DNA of 26,470 nt from Acidobacteriota bacterium (GCA_021799405.1 JAJZAL010000048.1:1-26470), one strand, 5' to 3'; positions 9,202-18,131 are shown, counted from the first letter of the stretch. Numbers and translations are program-made. The notes: generated by a model from the letters alone, not told the origin.

Positions 9202-9972
9202 ATGCCTCTCATTCGCCGTGCCCTGCTTGCCCTGTGCTGCCTGATGCTGGCAGCACCCGTTGCGTTTGGCGCCGATAGCTACCGCGTCATCCGCGTTTAT
9301 CCGCACGATCCCAACGCCTTTATTCAAGGCTTTTGTTTTTCGCACGGTCATTTGTACGAGAGTGACGGCCTGTACGGGCAATCCACGCTTCGCGAGGATG
9401 ACCTGCAGACAGGGCAGCCGATCAAGGAAATCCACCTCCCGGACCAGTACTTTGCCGAAGGGCTGGCTCCTTGGGGCAATGAGCTGATTCAGTTGACCTG
9501 GAAGGCACACATAGGATTCGTCTATAACCGTAAGACGTTCCAACTGCTGCGCACGTTTCATTACGATTACCAGGGCTGGGGACTCACGCAAGACGGTCAC
9601 AGCCTGATTGAAAGCGACGGCAGCAACAAGCTGCGCTATCTCAATCCCAATACTTTTAAGGTAGAGCGCATCCTGTACGTCACCTACCACGGCAAGCCGG
9701 TGACGAATCTGAACGAGCTGGAGTACATCAACGGCAAGATTTACTCCAATGTGTGGATGACGAATCGCATTGCGATCATCTCGCCCCAGACCGGCAATGT
9801 ACTGCAATGGATTGACCTGACCGGCATTCTGCCGCTGCCGGAAGAGCGCGGCGACAACGCAGTACTGAACGGCATTGCGTGGAATCCGGCAACCCACCAG
9901 TTGCTGGTGACAGGCAAACTGTGGCCGAAGATCTTTCAGATTGAAGTGATTCCCGGCAAGCCTGGCAAATAG
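9202..9972 (+). CDS. Secreted glutaminyl-peptide cyclotransferase (plant-type, beta-propeller QC)
   Basis: This enzyme cyclises N-terminal glutamine of peptides and proteins to pyroglutamate, releasing ammonia. The 256-residue product belongs to the papaya-type family (Glu_cyclase_2), a five-bladed propeller unrelated to animal QC. Residues 1-23 are a signal peptide: basic MPLIRR, a hydrophobic core, and likely cleavage after 'AFG'. Family motifs follow in order: 'PNAFIQGFCF', 'ESDGLYGQSTLRE', 'FAEGLAPWGNELIQLTWK', 'GWGLTQDGHSLIESDGS', 'NLNELEYINGKIYSNVWMT', 'VLNGIAWNPATHQLLVTGK.WP'. The product should act outside the cytoplasm. The Shine-Dalgarno is weak. It converges on the oxoprolinase/hydantoinase gene with 38 bases between the stops, and no clear terminator is seen there. 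Confidence 0.93.
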   Translation: MPLIRRALLALCCLMLAAPVAFGADSYRVIRVYPHDPNAFIQGFCFSHGHLYESDGLYGQSTLREDDLQTGQPIKEIHLPDQYFAEGLAPWGNELIQLTWKAHIGFVYNRKTFQLLRTFHYDYQGWGLTQDGHSLIESDGSNKLRYLNPNTFKVERILYVTYHGKPVTNLNELEYINGKIYSNVWMTNRIAIISPQTGNVLQWIDLTGILPLPEERGDNAVLNGIAWNPATHQLLVTGKLWPKIFQIEVIPGKPGK

Positions 9973-10010
9973 GCTCGCTCCGTCCACGCAATTATCAGGG
10001 CGACTTACTC

Positions 10011-13000
10011 TTATCCCGGTATTTCGCCCCATCCGCCTCCACCCGGCGTTTCCAGGCGTAATACCGTGCCTGCCGGGAATCGCCTGCTGCATTTCCCGGG
10101 CAGAATTTCTTCGGATTCTGCATCCGGCAATTGCACTGCCGCTCTCCCAGCTGCACCCGCTTCGCCGCCCTGTAACCCGTAGGGGCGGAACTTTCTCCGT
10201 TCGGCCAGCAGTGTAACCTGTGCCTCTGCCAGCAATTCCACTTCGCGAACCAGGCCGTCTCCGCCGCGAAACTTCCCTGCTCCACCGGACCCCACTCGCC
10301 GTCCGTAGCGCCGGACGCGGAATGGGTAGGCGAATTCCAGCGCTTCGATCGGCGTGTTGAGCGAATTCGTCATATGGGTCTGCACACCGGAGATCCCATC
10401 GATGCCGGGGCGGGCGCCCATGCCGCCTGCCGTGGTTTCGTAATACGTAAACGCCTGTCCGGTTCGCGGATCGACTCCGCCGATAGTCAGGTTGCTCATC
10501 GTTCCAGCAGAGGCTGCCGGAACACGCTGGGGCGCGGCCTTTGCAAGTGCGCGCATAATCACATCGACGATCCGCTGCGAGGTTTCCACATTGCCGCCTG
10601 CTACCGGAGCTGGCGGCAAGGCGTCCACGATGCTGCCCTTGCGCGTCAGCAGCGTGAGCGGCCGCAGAATTCCAGCCGTCGCCGGCGCCTGCTCGCTCAA
10701 GAGGCATCGCAGCACATAGAAACACGCTGAGAGGGTAATGGAACGTACGGCATTGACGCTGCCACGCACCTGGTCACGGCAGTCACGCAGATCGATGGTC
10801 AGGCTGCCATCCTGCGGCTGCAACTGGAGAGTCGCAACAAGACGGCACGGCGTGTCCGTAATGCCATCCTCGTCGAGTGAGTCTTCGGCTGAAAACTCCC
10901 CCGAAGGCATCTGGCGCAATTGCGCGCGAACCAGCCGCTCAGAGTAATCGAGCAAAGCTGCGGCCCATTGTTGCGCGCGGGCAGGACCATATTTCTTCGC
11001 AAGCTGGCGGGCACGTTCTTCGCCCACGCGGCAGGCGCCGATCTGTGCGGCCAGATCGCCTTCACGCTCCAGGGGAGTACGCACGTTCAGCAGGATGAGG
11101 TCCAGCATTTCGCGGTCGACCTTGCCACCTCGAACGATTCTCACGGGTGGAATGCGAATACCCTCCTGAAATACTTCGCTGGCAGGCCCCATCGAACCCG
11201 CAAACGAACCACCCACGTCGGCATGGTGCGCTCGCGCCGAGACATAGAAGGAGGGCCCAGGGTCATCGGGCTGCAGAAAGACAGGCAGCACCATGGTGAT
11301 ATCGGGCAAATGCGTTCCGCCCGCATAAGGGTCATTGAGAATGGCAATGTCGCCGGGCTCGAAACGAATGGCGTCAACGGCAGCCTGCACGGACATGGGC
11401 ATGGACCCAAGATGCACGGGCATGTGGTCGCCCATGGCGATGACTTGTCCTCCTGCGTCGAATATGGCGCAGGAGTAATCACGGCGCTCCTTGATGTTGG
11501 GCGAAACTGCCGTGCGGCGGAGCGCAGCGCCCATCTCTTCTGCGATGGAGTGAACAGCGCTCGAAAAGATGGCCAGCTCGACGGGGTCAGGTTCTTTGGA
11601 AGTTGTACTTGATACAGATACATTCTTGAAAGTGATTTCTGGCTCGCCCACTTCGACGACCAGGTTCCCCCATCCGTCCATCTTTGCCGTCGCGCCTGGC
11701 GGCAGCACAGTGACAGAGCTGTATTCGGTGATAAGCGCGGGGCCTGAGACAGCGTCGCCGGGAACCAGCCGTTCACGGTCATAAACTTTTGCGAGCTGCC
11801 AGCGGCCATCGAAATATACTTGTCGCTCGGCTGTCAGGGCTGCAGCTCCATTGCCACGTTTCATTGCAACTTCCACCGGTACATATGGCTCACCGGCAGA
11901 CACCGCACGCAGTCGCACATTCACAATTTCGACTGGACGCTGCGGGTCTGAGAATCCATATCGCTGCGCGTGAAGCGCGTGAAATGCGCTGATGGCGGCA
12001 GCCAGGTCCGAGCCGTCAAATGGCACATTCAACTCATAACCCTGACCCCGGTAGCGAAGGTCGAGGGAGCGTACGAGACTCGGTGCCGATGTGTGCTGCG
12101 CAGGGCCGTAAGAAGCAGACTCCGACGAAGCTTCGATCTCAAGATCGCGAGATACCTGCGTGATGTGCGCGGCCGCATCGGGCCCCAGCATGACCGTGCG
12201 TGAGTAATCACGGATGGTGTCTGCCAGCAGAATGCCGACCGCCGACAGCGCCCCCGGAAGTCGCGGGATGAGCACGCGAGGAATGCGCAACGCGCGCGCC
12301 AAGGCGCAGGCGTGCAACGGGCCGCCGCCGCCGAAAGCTACCAGGGTAAAGTCACGGGGATCGTGGCCGCGCTCAACGGAGATTACCTGAATTGCCTTCT
12401 GCATTTCGGTCTCCACGACGCGCAGGATGCCAGATGCGAATTCCTCGACACTGGGTAGCGCGCCACGGGCCGCATCGAGAACCGCGTGCGCACGAGAGCG
12501 GTCCAGCTTCACTTCGCCTCCGAGGAAGCTTTCTTCATCGAGCCGGCCAAGCAACAGATTCGCATCGGTTACGGTGACATGTTCCCCGCGCCCATAGCAG
12601 ATGGGCCCCGGATCGCTGCCGGCAGACTCCGGCCCAACGCGCAGGAGCCCGCCCGTATCAAAGCGCGCGATGGAGCCTCCGCCCGCGCCTGCCGTGTGGA
12701 TATCGAGCATGGGAACGGCAACCGGAACACCTGCCACGATGGACTCGTGCGTGAGAGCGGCGCCTCCACGACCGGCATCGGTCAGAAACACATCCGTGGA
12801 GGTGCCTCCCATGTCAAAACCGATGATCTTGTCAAAGCCAGCCAGCCGCGCCATGTGAAACGCGCCGATCACTCCCCCTGCCGGACCGGACAGAACGGTC
12901 CGCACGGGCTCCTGCGCTGCGATGCGCGCCGACGTGATGCCGCCGGAGGACTGCATCACATCGACCCCGCCTTCGTGCTCTGTGCGAACGCGCCGGGCCA

Positions 13001-13631
13001 GGCCGAGCAGGTAGTTTTCCATTTTTGGAGCGAGATAGGCATTCACCACCGTCGTCGAGGCCCGCTCGTATTCGCGGAACTCCGGCAGGATGCGATGCGA
13101 TACCGAAACAGGCAGGCCAAGAGGCGCCAGCGCGGCCGCAATGCGCTGCTCATTTTCAGGATTTGCAAACGAAAACAGCAACGATATGGCGATTGCTTCC
13201 GCTCCGCTTCGCTCCACGGCTGCGGTCAGCAAACGCAATTCCTCATCGGTCGGCGCGCAAAGAATTTCTCCCTCGGCGCTGACTCGCTCGGGCACTCCGA
13301 AGCGCAACGCAGGCGGGACTATGCACTCGGGGATGGGCGCAAACCAGTCGTAGAGCTGCGCACGAGTTTGACGCCCGATGGCAATGGTGTCTTCAAAACC
13401 TGCTGTGGTTACAAATGCGACGCGCGCGCCCTTGCGTTCCAGCATGGTGTTGGTGCCTACGGTGGTGCCGTGGCGAACATCCATTCGTCCTGAACCAATG
13501 CGCGCCAACCCATCAAGCACAGCGTTCGCCGGGGCGGCAGGTGTGGAAAATACCTTGAGCACACGCAGGATTCCATCCTGCAGGTAAACGCAGTCCGTAA
13601 AGGTGCCACCGGTATCGATCGCAACACGCAA
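10011..13631 (-). CDS. Fused hydantoinase A/B protein, probable 5-oxoprolinase (ATP-hydrolysing)
   Basis: A 1206-residue fusion of HyuA-like and HyuB-like halves, the layout of ATP-dependent 5-oxoprolinases and N-methylhydantoinases. 5-oxoprolinase opens 5-oxoproline (pyroglutamate) to glutamate in the cytoplasm. The A half (about 1-660) has the N-terminal 'DTGGTFTDCVYLQDG', the actin-like phosphate loop 'GFDMGGTSTDVFL' near 270, and 'DIHTAGAGGGSIA'. The B half starts near 680 with 'DPVELAIFSSAVHSIAEEMGAAL' and includes 'DYSCAIFDAGGQVIAMGDHMPVH' and 'LNDPYAGGTHLPD', ending 'ETPGGGGWGEIPG'. The start is TTG at 13631: a TAA lies ten codons upstream in frame, no ATG intervenes, and GGAG (13641-13644) sits nine bases before it. 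A glutaminyl cyclase converges on it and an MFS permease diverges from it, which favours pyroglutamate. Substrate choice between oxoproline and hydantoins cannot be read directly. Confidence 0.88.
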   Translation of the reverse strand: MRVAIDTGGTFTDCVYLQDGILRVLKVFSTPAAPANAVLDGLARIGSGRMDVRHGTTVGTNTMLERKGARVAFVTTAGFEDTIAIGRQTRAQLYDWFAPIPECIVPPALRFGVPERVSAEGEILCAPTDEELRLLTAAVERSGAEAIAISLLFSFANPENEQRIAAALAPLGLPVSVSHRILPEFREYERASTTVVNAYLAPKMENYLLGLARRVRTEHEGGVDVMQSSGGITSARIAAQEPVRTVLSGPAGGVIGAFHMARLAGFDKIIGFDMGGTSTDVFLTDAGRGGAALTHESIVAGVPVAVPMLDIHTAGAGGGSIARFDTGGLLRVGPESAGSDPGPICYGRGEHVTVTDANLLLGRLDEESFLGGEVKLDRSRAHAVLDAARGALPSVEEFASGILRVVETEMQKAIQVISVERGHDPRDFTLVAFGGGGPLHACALARALRIPRVLIPRLPGALSAVGILLADTIRDYSRTVMLGPDAAAHITQVSRDLEIEASSESASYGPAQHTSAPSLVRSLDLRYRGQGYELNVPFDGSDLAAAISAFHALHAQRYGFSDPQRPVEIVNVRLRAVSAGEPYVPVEVAMKRGNGAAALTAERQVYFDGRWQLAKVYDRERLVPGDAVSGPALITEYSSVTVLPPGATAKMDGWGNLVVEVGEPEITFKNVSVSSTTSKEPDPVELAIFSSAVHSIAEEMGAALRRTAVSPNIKERRDYSCAIFDAGGQVIAMGDHMPVHLGSMPMSVQAAVDAIRFEPGDIAILNDPYAGGTHLPDITMVLPVFLQPDDPGPSFYVSARAHHADVGGSFAGSMGPASEVFQEGIRIPPVRIVRGGKVDREMLDLILLNVRTPLEREGDLAAQIGACRVGEERARQLAKKYGPARAQQWAAALLDYSERLVRAQLRQMPSGEFSAEDSLDEDGITDTPCRLVATLQLQPQDGSLTIDLRDCRDQVRGSVNAVRSITLSACFYVLRCLLSEQAPATAGILRPLTLLTRKGSIVDALPPAPVAGGNVETSQRIVDVIMRALAKAAPQRVPAASAGTMSNLTIGGVDPRTGQAFTYYETTAGGMGARPGIDGISGVQTHMTNSLNTPIEALEFAYPFRVRRYGRRVGSGGAGKFRGGDGLVREVELLAEAQVTLLAERRKFRPYGLQGGEAGAAGRAAVQLPDAESEEILPGKCSRRFPAGTVLRLETPGGGGWGEIPG

Positions 13632-13640
13632 AATCGAGTG

Positions 13641-13644
13641 CTCC
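13641..13644 (-). promoter_or_regulatory. Ribosome binding site setting the TTG start of the oxoprolinase
   Basis: GGAG on the minus strand, nine bases before TTG at 13631. Between an in-frame TAA and this TTG there is no ATG or GTG, so the TTG start is well supported. Confidence 0.7.
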
Positions 13645-13668
13645 GAAGCCTCTGGGAATTAAATTTTG

Positions 13669-13683
13669 AGCATACCGTATGCT
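13669..13683. promoter_or_regulatory. Inverted repeat AGCATAC-C-GTATGCT, likely operator
   Basis: A perfect 7+1+7 inverted repeat in the 103-base region between two divergent TTG-started genes. The ATAC-C-GTAT core resembles sites of dimeric repressors such as GntR/FCD types, but no regulator gene is present in the window to confirm it. Its place suits control of both genes. Confidence 0.5.
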
Positions 13684-13686
13684 GTT

Positions 13687-13706
13687 AGGGCCTGTTAACA
13701 GGCCCT
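13687..13706. promoter_or_regulatory. Perfect 20-bp palindrome AGGGCCTGTTAACAGGCCCT
   Basis: An uninterrupted 20-bp palindrome centred on GTTAAC, three bases from the previous inverted repeat. It could be a second operator or a hairpin in the 5' leader of the MFS mRNA (8-bp stem, TTAA loop). No U tract follows, so it is not a typical terminator. Its length makes chance unlikely. Confidence 0.5.
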
Positions 13707-13734
13707 CATCTTATGAAGTTCTGACGGAGCCGGC

Positions 13735-14955
13735 TTGCATCCTTTTCTTGAATGGCTAACGACCGCCTCCCGCGACCAGAAGCGGGCGCTGCTGGCTGCC
13801 TCCCTGGGCTGGATGCTCGACAGCATGGACGTGATGCTCTACGCGTTCGTTCTCGGCCCCGTGCAGCGTGAAATGCACCTGTCTGCGGCGGCCAGCGGCG
13901 CCATGATGTCTGCCACGCTGATCGCAGCCGCGGTGGGCGGACTCTTGTTCGGCATCATCGCGGACCGCATGGGCCGGACGCGTGCTCTGACCATGAGCAT
14001 GCTGGTCTATTCGGTGGCTACCGCAATGTGCGGGTTTGCGCATTCGGCGGCAGAACTGGCCGCGTACCGGGTGCTGCTGGGGCTCGGCATGGGCGGGGAG
14101 TGGGCGTCCGGCGCCGCACTCGTGGCGGAAACCTGGCCGGATCGTCATCGCGGCAAGGCGCTGGCCGTGGTACAGAGTTTCTGGGCGGTGGGCTATGCGT
14201 TGGGCGCGGGAATCGTTGCCGTGGTGCTGCCGCATTTCGGCTGGCGAGCAGTTTTCTTTGTCGGCATCGCTCCCGCGCTGGTCACGCTTTGGATCCAGCG
14301 GCATGTGCCGGAGCCGGAACTGTTCGAGCGCGAACGCGTGAACCGGCCGCCCCTGGGACAGCTTTTCCGAGGCTCGCTGGGACGCAGCACGCTCGTCTGC
14401 GCCTCAATGAACGCAGCCGCGCTGTTTGCGTGGTGGGGGTTGTTTACTTGGGTACCGCGATTCTTGTCGATGCCAGTCGCACAAGGAGGCCGCGGGCTGG
14501 GAATTGTCCAGACATCGGGCTGGACCATTGTGATGCAGGTAGGTACGTTTCTCGGCTATCTCACCTTTGGATATCTGGCTGACCGGTTCAACCGAAAATA
14601 CACCTACATTGCATTTCTTGTGATCGCGGCGATACTGGTGCCAATCTTCGCTTCGCTGCATAACGCCTTTGCGCTGCTCGTGATCGGGCCATTCGTCGGG
14701 TTTTTCGGAACCGGATATTTCTCAGGTTTCGTGGTCATCGCCAGCGAGCTTTTCCCCACTCATTTGCGGGCTACGGCCATGGGATTTGTCTACAACATTG
14801 GCCGGATCATCAGTGCCGCGGCGCCGTGGATCATCGGTGGCGTTGCAGGGCATGCGGGCATGAGTGCCGCACTTGGCATCACATCGGTGGCATTTGGGTT
14901 GGCCGCCCTCATCGCCACGGGACTTCGCCTTCAGCCGCGGACCGCACGGCAGTAA
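13735..14955 (+). CDS. MFS transporter (AAHS/sialic-acid-type proton symporter family)
   Basis: A 406-residue inner-membrane permease with about 12 transmembrane helices. TM1 carries the acidic pair in 'GWMLDSMDVMLYAFVLGP', typical of aromatic-acid:H+ and NanT-like symporters. The loop 2-3 motif is 'GIIADRMGRTRAL', and the TM4 stretch is 'YRVLLGLGMGGEWASGAALVAE' in outline. The second half repeats the loop motif as 'GYLADRFNRKY', then 'ASELFPTHLRATAMGF'. The start is TTG at 13735: a TGA lies seven codons upstream in frame and GGAG (13726-13729) is five bases ahead. It diverges from the fused oxoprolinase/hydantoinase across two palindromes, so it may import 5-oxoproline, a hydantoin or a related acid. 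This substrate is inferred from context only. Confidence 0.88.
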   Translation: MHPFLEWLTTASRDQKRALLAASLGWMLDSMDVMLYAFVLGPVQREMHLSAAASGAMMSATLIAAAVGGLLFGIIADRMGRTRALTMSMLVYSVATAMCGFAHSAAELAAYRVLLGLGMGGEWASGAALVAETWPDRHRGKALAVVQSFWAVGYALGAGIVAVVLPHFGWRAVFFVGIAPALVTLWIQRHVPEPELFERERVNRPPLGQLFRGSLGRSTLVCASMNAAALFAWWGLFTWVPRFLSMPVAQGGRGLGIVQTSGWTIVMQVGTFLGYLTFGYLADRFNRKYTYIAFLVIAAILVPIFASLHNAFALLVIGPFVGFFGTGYFSGFVVIASELFPTHLRATAMGFVYNIGRIISAAAPWIIGGVAGHAGMSAALGITSVAFGLAALIATGLRLQPRTARQ

Positions 14956-15054
14956 CCTTTGCCATACTTCGGCGTCATTTATTCTGCATAGCAAGGGTGT
15001 GCGACTCGTGATGACAACCTTGGCTGGGCTGGCAATAGACTGCGGGAGACGCAC

Positions 15055-16440
15055 ATGAAGGCGGTCTGGCATTCTTCGAGCCGGGCGATCCTGTTGCTTG
15101 GGCTTTTCCTGTTTATTCCGGCGGCGTTTGTGCTTCTCGGCGCACCGATTGCCGGAACCGTCGGGGTGTTTGGGTTCCATCTGGGGCCAGCCGCGCGGGT
15201 AGCCGTTGTGTTCGCGGCGTGGCTGCTGAGCATCAGCTGCCTGCTGCTGTTGCAGCGCATTCACCTCCATTCCAACACGGAACTTCCCTATTTACTTGCC
15301 AGTTATATCCTGCTCACCTTCCTTATCTTTTTCGGAATGGAACGCCTGGTCCTGCTGGGCTTCCGAAGCGCAGGGCTTTGGCCATCTGCTCACCAGGCAG
15401 GCATGCTGCATCCCTGGATTCAGATCGCCAGCAGCTTCCTGGTGATGGGTGCGGCGATCGTCATGTTACCTCGGATTCGCAGCATCCAGGAGGGTGGAGC
15501 GGCCGCACGCAAGGAACATGACCGATTCCTTGCCGCGGCCGAAAGCAGCCTGGACGATTTCTATATTTTTGACGGCGTGCCCGATGAGTCAGGCGCAATT
15601 GTCGACTTTCGATTTTCGTATATCAATCCCAACGCGCTGCGGCGACTCGGAGCCACTCACGAATCATTGGCCGGCAAGATTTTGACGGAAGTGCGGCCGT
15701 TTATGATCACTTCCGGGCTGATTGAAAAATACAGTGAGGTCGTTCGGACGGGAAAGCCCTTTGTTGCTGAGGTCTATCTCGACGATGAGCGAATACGCGC
15801 GACATGGCTGCACGTCCAGGTGGTCAAGCTCGGGAACGGAATCGCCATCACCAGCCGGGATATTACCGAACACAGGCGAATGTTGGACAGGATTCAGCAC
15901 ATGGCCCACCATGATCAACTCACGGGATTACCGAATCGCGTATTGCTGGAAGACCGCCTGAAACAAGCCATGTTGCGAGCTGATCGGGAACAGCATCGCG
16001 TTGCCATTGTTTTGATCGACATCGATAACTTCAAGAACATCAATGACACCCTTGGTCACGCGCAGGGCGACGCGGTTCTTACGGCGTTCGCTGCAAGATT
16101 GCGAACCAGGCTGCGAGAAAGCGATACCGTAGCCCGCATTGGCGGCGACGAGTTTGTCATCGTGATGCCTGGTATTCACCGGTTCGCGGACGTCAATACT
16201 TGCGCGCAGCACATTCTTGACTCGTTAGTTGACCCTCTGGCCGTAGATGGTAAAGAGGTGCACATCACTGTCAGTGCGGGTGTAAGCATTTATCCCGATA
16301 CCAGCCAGGACGTTGAACAGTTGCTGAGAGTTGCGGACTCTGCCATGTACGCAGTGAAGAACAAGGGGCGCAATGGCATCCTCACCTTCGAGGAAAACAA
16401 CACGGACGCAAGGTTGACGGATACGCCTGAGTCAAGGTGA
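15055..16440 (+). CDS. Membrane-bound diguanylate cyclase (PAS-GGDEF)
   Basis: A 461-residue enzyme predicted to make cyclic di-GMP from two GTP at the inner membrane. About four transmembrane helices occupy residues 10-145. A PAS-like sensor domain follows at about 165-280 ('FLAAAESSLDDFYIFDGVPDES' region through 'GIAITSRDITEHRR'), then a GGDEF domain at about 290-450. The GGDEF start is typical ('HDQLTGLPNR'), the active site G363-G-D-E-F367 is intact, and a complete allosteric I-site R354-E-S-D357 lies exactly five residues before it. The enzyme should therefore be active and product-inhibited. No EAL domain is present. The ATG at 15055 follows GGGAGA. It stands alone between the MFS gene and a frameshifted gene. 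The input signal is unknown. Confidence 0.93.
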   Translation: MKAVWHSSSRAILLLGLFLFIPAAFVLLGAPIAGTVGVFGFHLGPAARVAVVFAAWLLSISCLLLLQRIHLHSNTELPYLLASYILLTFLIFFGMERLVLLGFRSAGLWPSAHQAGMLHPWIQIASSFLVMGAAIVMLPRIRSIQEGGAAARKEHDRFLAAAESSLDDFYIFDGVPDESGAIVDFRFSYINPNALRRLGATHESLAGKILTEVRPFMITSGLIEKYSEVVRTGKPFVAEVYLDDERIRATWLHVQVVKLGNGIAITSRDITEHRRMLDRIQHMAHHDQLTGLPNRVLLEDRLKQAMLRADREQHRVAIVLIDIDNFKNINDTLGHAQGDAVLTAFAARLRTRLRESDTVARIGGDEFVIVMPGIHRFADVNTCAQHILDSLVDPLAVDGKEVHITVSAGVSIYPDTSQDVEQLLRVADSAMYAVKNKGRNGILTFEENNTDARLTDTPESR

Positions 16441-16482
16441 TGCAAGTTTATTTCTGGCCATCGTTAGGACCGCTATAGATCC

Positions 16483-16488
16483 AGGAGG
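16483..16488 (+). promoter_or_regulatory. Strong Shine-Dalgarno of the frameshifted small gene
   Basis: AGGAGG at 16483-16488, six bases before the ATG at 16495. A perfect site like this shows that a real gene starts here even though its frame breaks soon after. Confidence 0.75.
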
Positions 16489-16494
16489 TTTCAA

Positions 16495-16826
16495 ATGATT
16501 GCTCGACACTGGCGCGGCTGGACAAGACCGGAAAATGCTGATGCCTACGAGTCCCTGCTGCTCGACAATATTCTGCCGTCGATTCGCAGCATCCCCGGCT
16601 GTCAGGGCGGATACCTGCTACGAAAAATTCAACACAAGGCGAGGCGTCCGCAGAAGTTGAGTTTGTGGTCATCCACTTTTTTGATTCGCTGACTTCTCTG
16701 CAAGACTTTGCCGGCCAGGATTATGCAAGGGCCGTGATTGAACCGGAAGCGCGCGCACTACTCAGTCGCGCGGAACCGCTTGCCTCGCACTACGAGCTTC
16801 GCGGCAATACGATGAATGCCCGCTGA
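16495..16826 (+). pseudogene. Antibiotic-biosynthesis-monooxygenase-like small protein, frameshifted
   Basis: The frame from the ATG at 16495 encodes 'MIARHWRGWTRPENADAYES' and 'SIRSIPGCQGGYLLRK', the first half of a dimeric ABM-like ferredoxin-fold protein. After the A5 run at 16623-16627 this frame decays and stops at 16690-16692. The downstream half lies in another frame, from about 16638 to the TGA at 16824-16826. It reads 'GEASAEVEFVVIHFFDSL', then 'FAGQDYARAVIEPEARALL' and 'SHYELR', typical of the same family's second half. One more A in the run would give a continuous protein of about 110 residues. It is either a recent pseudogene, a sequencing or assembly error in a homopolymer, or (less likely) slippage. 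The intact family acts as small heme- or quinone-type monooxygenases or stress proteins. Confidence 0.75.
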
Positions 16827-16895
16827 CGGGACATAGGATCATGCAGCTCTTCAACGCTAGAGGGCGGGCACCTGTGCGGCTGCGGAACCGGGTCA

Positions 16896-18131
16896 TCATT
16901 CCGCGCGCAGAGCTACGATCGGATCAAGATAGGCAGCCTTACGCGCCGGATAGTAACCGAAGGCAATGCCTACTAATGCCGAGAAGAAGACAGCCAGCAT
17001 AACCGCGCCTATGCTGACCACAGTACTCCAACCGGCAATGGCGGAAATGAGAAACGAAGCCCCAATTCCGAGCACCACGCCTGCGCAGCCACCAGCGATG
17101 GAGAGCGTGACCGCTTCCACCAGAAACTGCATGAGAATATCGCGGGTTTTCGCGCCGACCGCCTGACGAAGCCCGATCTCGCGGGTCCGCTCCCGAACCG
17201 ACACCAGCATGATATTCATGATGCCGATGCCGCCAACGATGAGCGAGACAGACGCAACAGCCGCCAGCATGATGGAGAGAATTCGAGAAGAGGCAGCCTG
17301 AGCAGCGAAGATCTCCTGCATGTTTCGCAGAGAGAAATCATCATCTTCTGATGGAGCCAGATGGTGACGCTGCCGCAGGAGGGCACGCGCTTCGTCCTCG
17401 GCAGCATCGATGCGGCCCGTGCTCTTCGCCTGGATCATGATGGCGTCTACAGCATCTGCGTTGGCGGATTTAATGCCGATGACTTTTCTCTTCGCAGTCG
17501 AAATGGGCAGTAGAATCAGGTCGTCCTGATCTTGGCCAGTCGGCGATTGCCCTTTGCGGGCAAGCACGCCAACAATGGTGAATGGGACATTCTTGATGCG
17601 AATCGATCGGCCTACGGGATCGACATCGCCAAAGAGATTCGTTGCAACGGTGGGGCCAAGCAATGCCACTTTACTCGCAGATTCTACGTCCTGCTGCGTG
17701 AATGGAGCACCTTCGGCGACGGATACATCACGGACATCGAGAAAACCAGGAGTGGTGCCGAAGAGAATCGTAGCCCAATTACTGTTCTCATAAACGACCT
17801 GTGCGCCGCCTCGCACAACCGGAACAGCGCGGGCAATGTCCGGGCATTGCTGGGAGAGGTCGCGGGCATCCGATTCCGTCAGCGTGATGGCGTTTCCAGT
17901 TCCCATGCGCATGCCCGAACTGGTGAGGCTGCCCGGCAGCACGATGATGATGTTGCTGCCGATGCTGGCGATCTGCCGTTGAATGCTCACCTTGGCTCCC
18001 GAGCCGATGGCAGCCGTCGCAATCACCGCCGCAACGCCGATGACGATCCCGAGCATGGTCAGGGCCGAGCGCAACTTGTTGACCTGAAGTGCGCGAAATG
18101 CGATTCGAAGGGCTGATTGGAAGCGCTTCAC
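16896..18131 (-). CDS. MacB-like ABC transporter permease
   Basis: A 411-residue inner-membrane permease of the MacB/FtsX family, third gene of an export operon. The first transmembrane helix is in 'NKLRSALTMLGIVIGVAAVIATAAI' near residues 18-42. A periplasmic MacB_PCD domain spans about 45-280, with 'GSNIIIVLPGS' and 'VALLGPTVATNLFG'. Three more helices follow: 'MLAAVASVSLIVGGIGIMNIML' near 290-312, and two in the last 80 residues, before 'GYYPARKAAYLDPIVALRAE', the family ending. The 'RERTREIGLRQAVGAKTRDIL' coupling segment is intact. The start is GTG at 18131, sharing its TG with the TGA of the ATPase gene (GTGA overlap), so translation is coupled. Mechanotransmission of ATP hydrolysis to a periplasmic adaptor is the known role. 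The substrate is unknown. Confidence 0.92.
   Translation of the reverse strand: MKRFQSALRIAFRALQVNKLRSALTMLGIVIGVAAVIATAAIGSGAKVSIQRQIASIGSNIIIVLPGSLTSSGMRMGTGNAITLTESDARDLSQQCPDIARAVPVVRGGAQVVYENSNWATILFGTTPGFLDVRDVSVAEGAPFTQQDVESASKVALLGPTVATNLFGDVDPVGRSIRIKNVPFTIVGVLARKGQSPTGQDQDDLILLPISTAKRKVIGIKSANADAVDAIMIQAKSTGRIDAAEDEARALLRQRHHLAPSEDDDFSLRNMQEIFAAQAASSRILSIMLAAVASVSLIVGGIGIMNIMLVSVRERTREIGLRQAVGAKTRDILMQFLVEAVTLSIAGGCAGVVLGIGASFLISAIAGWSTVVSIGAVMLAVFFSALVGIAFGYYPARKAAYLDPIVALRAE

Noticed and set aside
8986..10725. Long minus-strand ORF of 579 residues
   Set aside because: It runs antisense to the fhs 3' end and the cyclotransferase gene and across the end of the oxoprolinase in another frame. 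Its composition is Arg/Ser/Gly-rich with no domain; it is a shadow of real genes.
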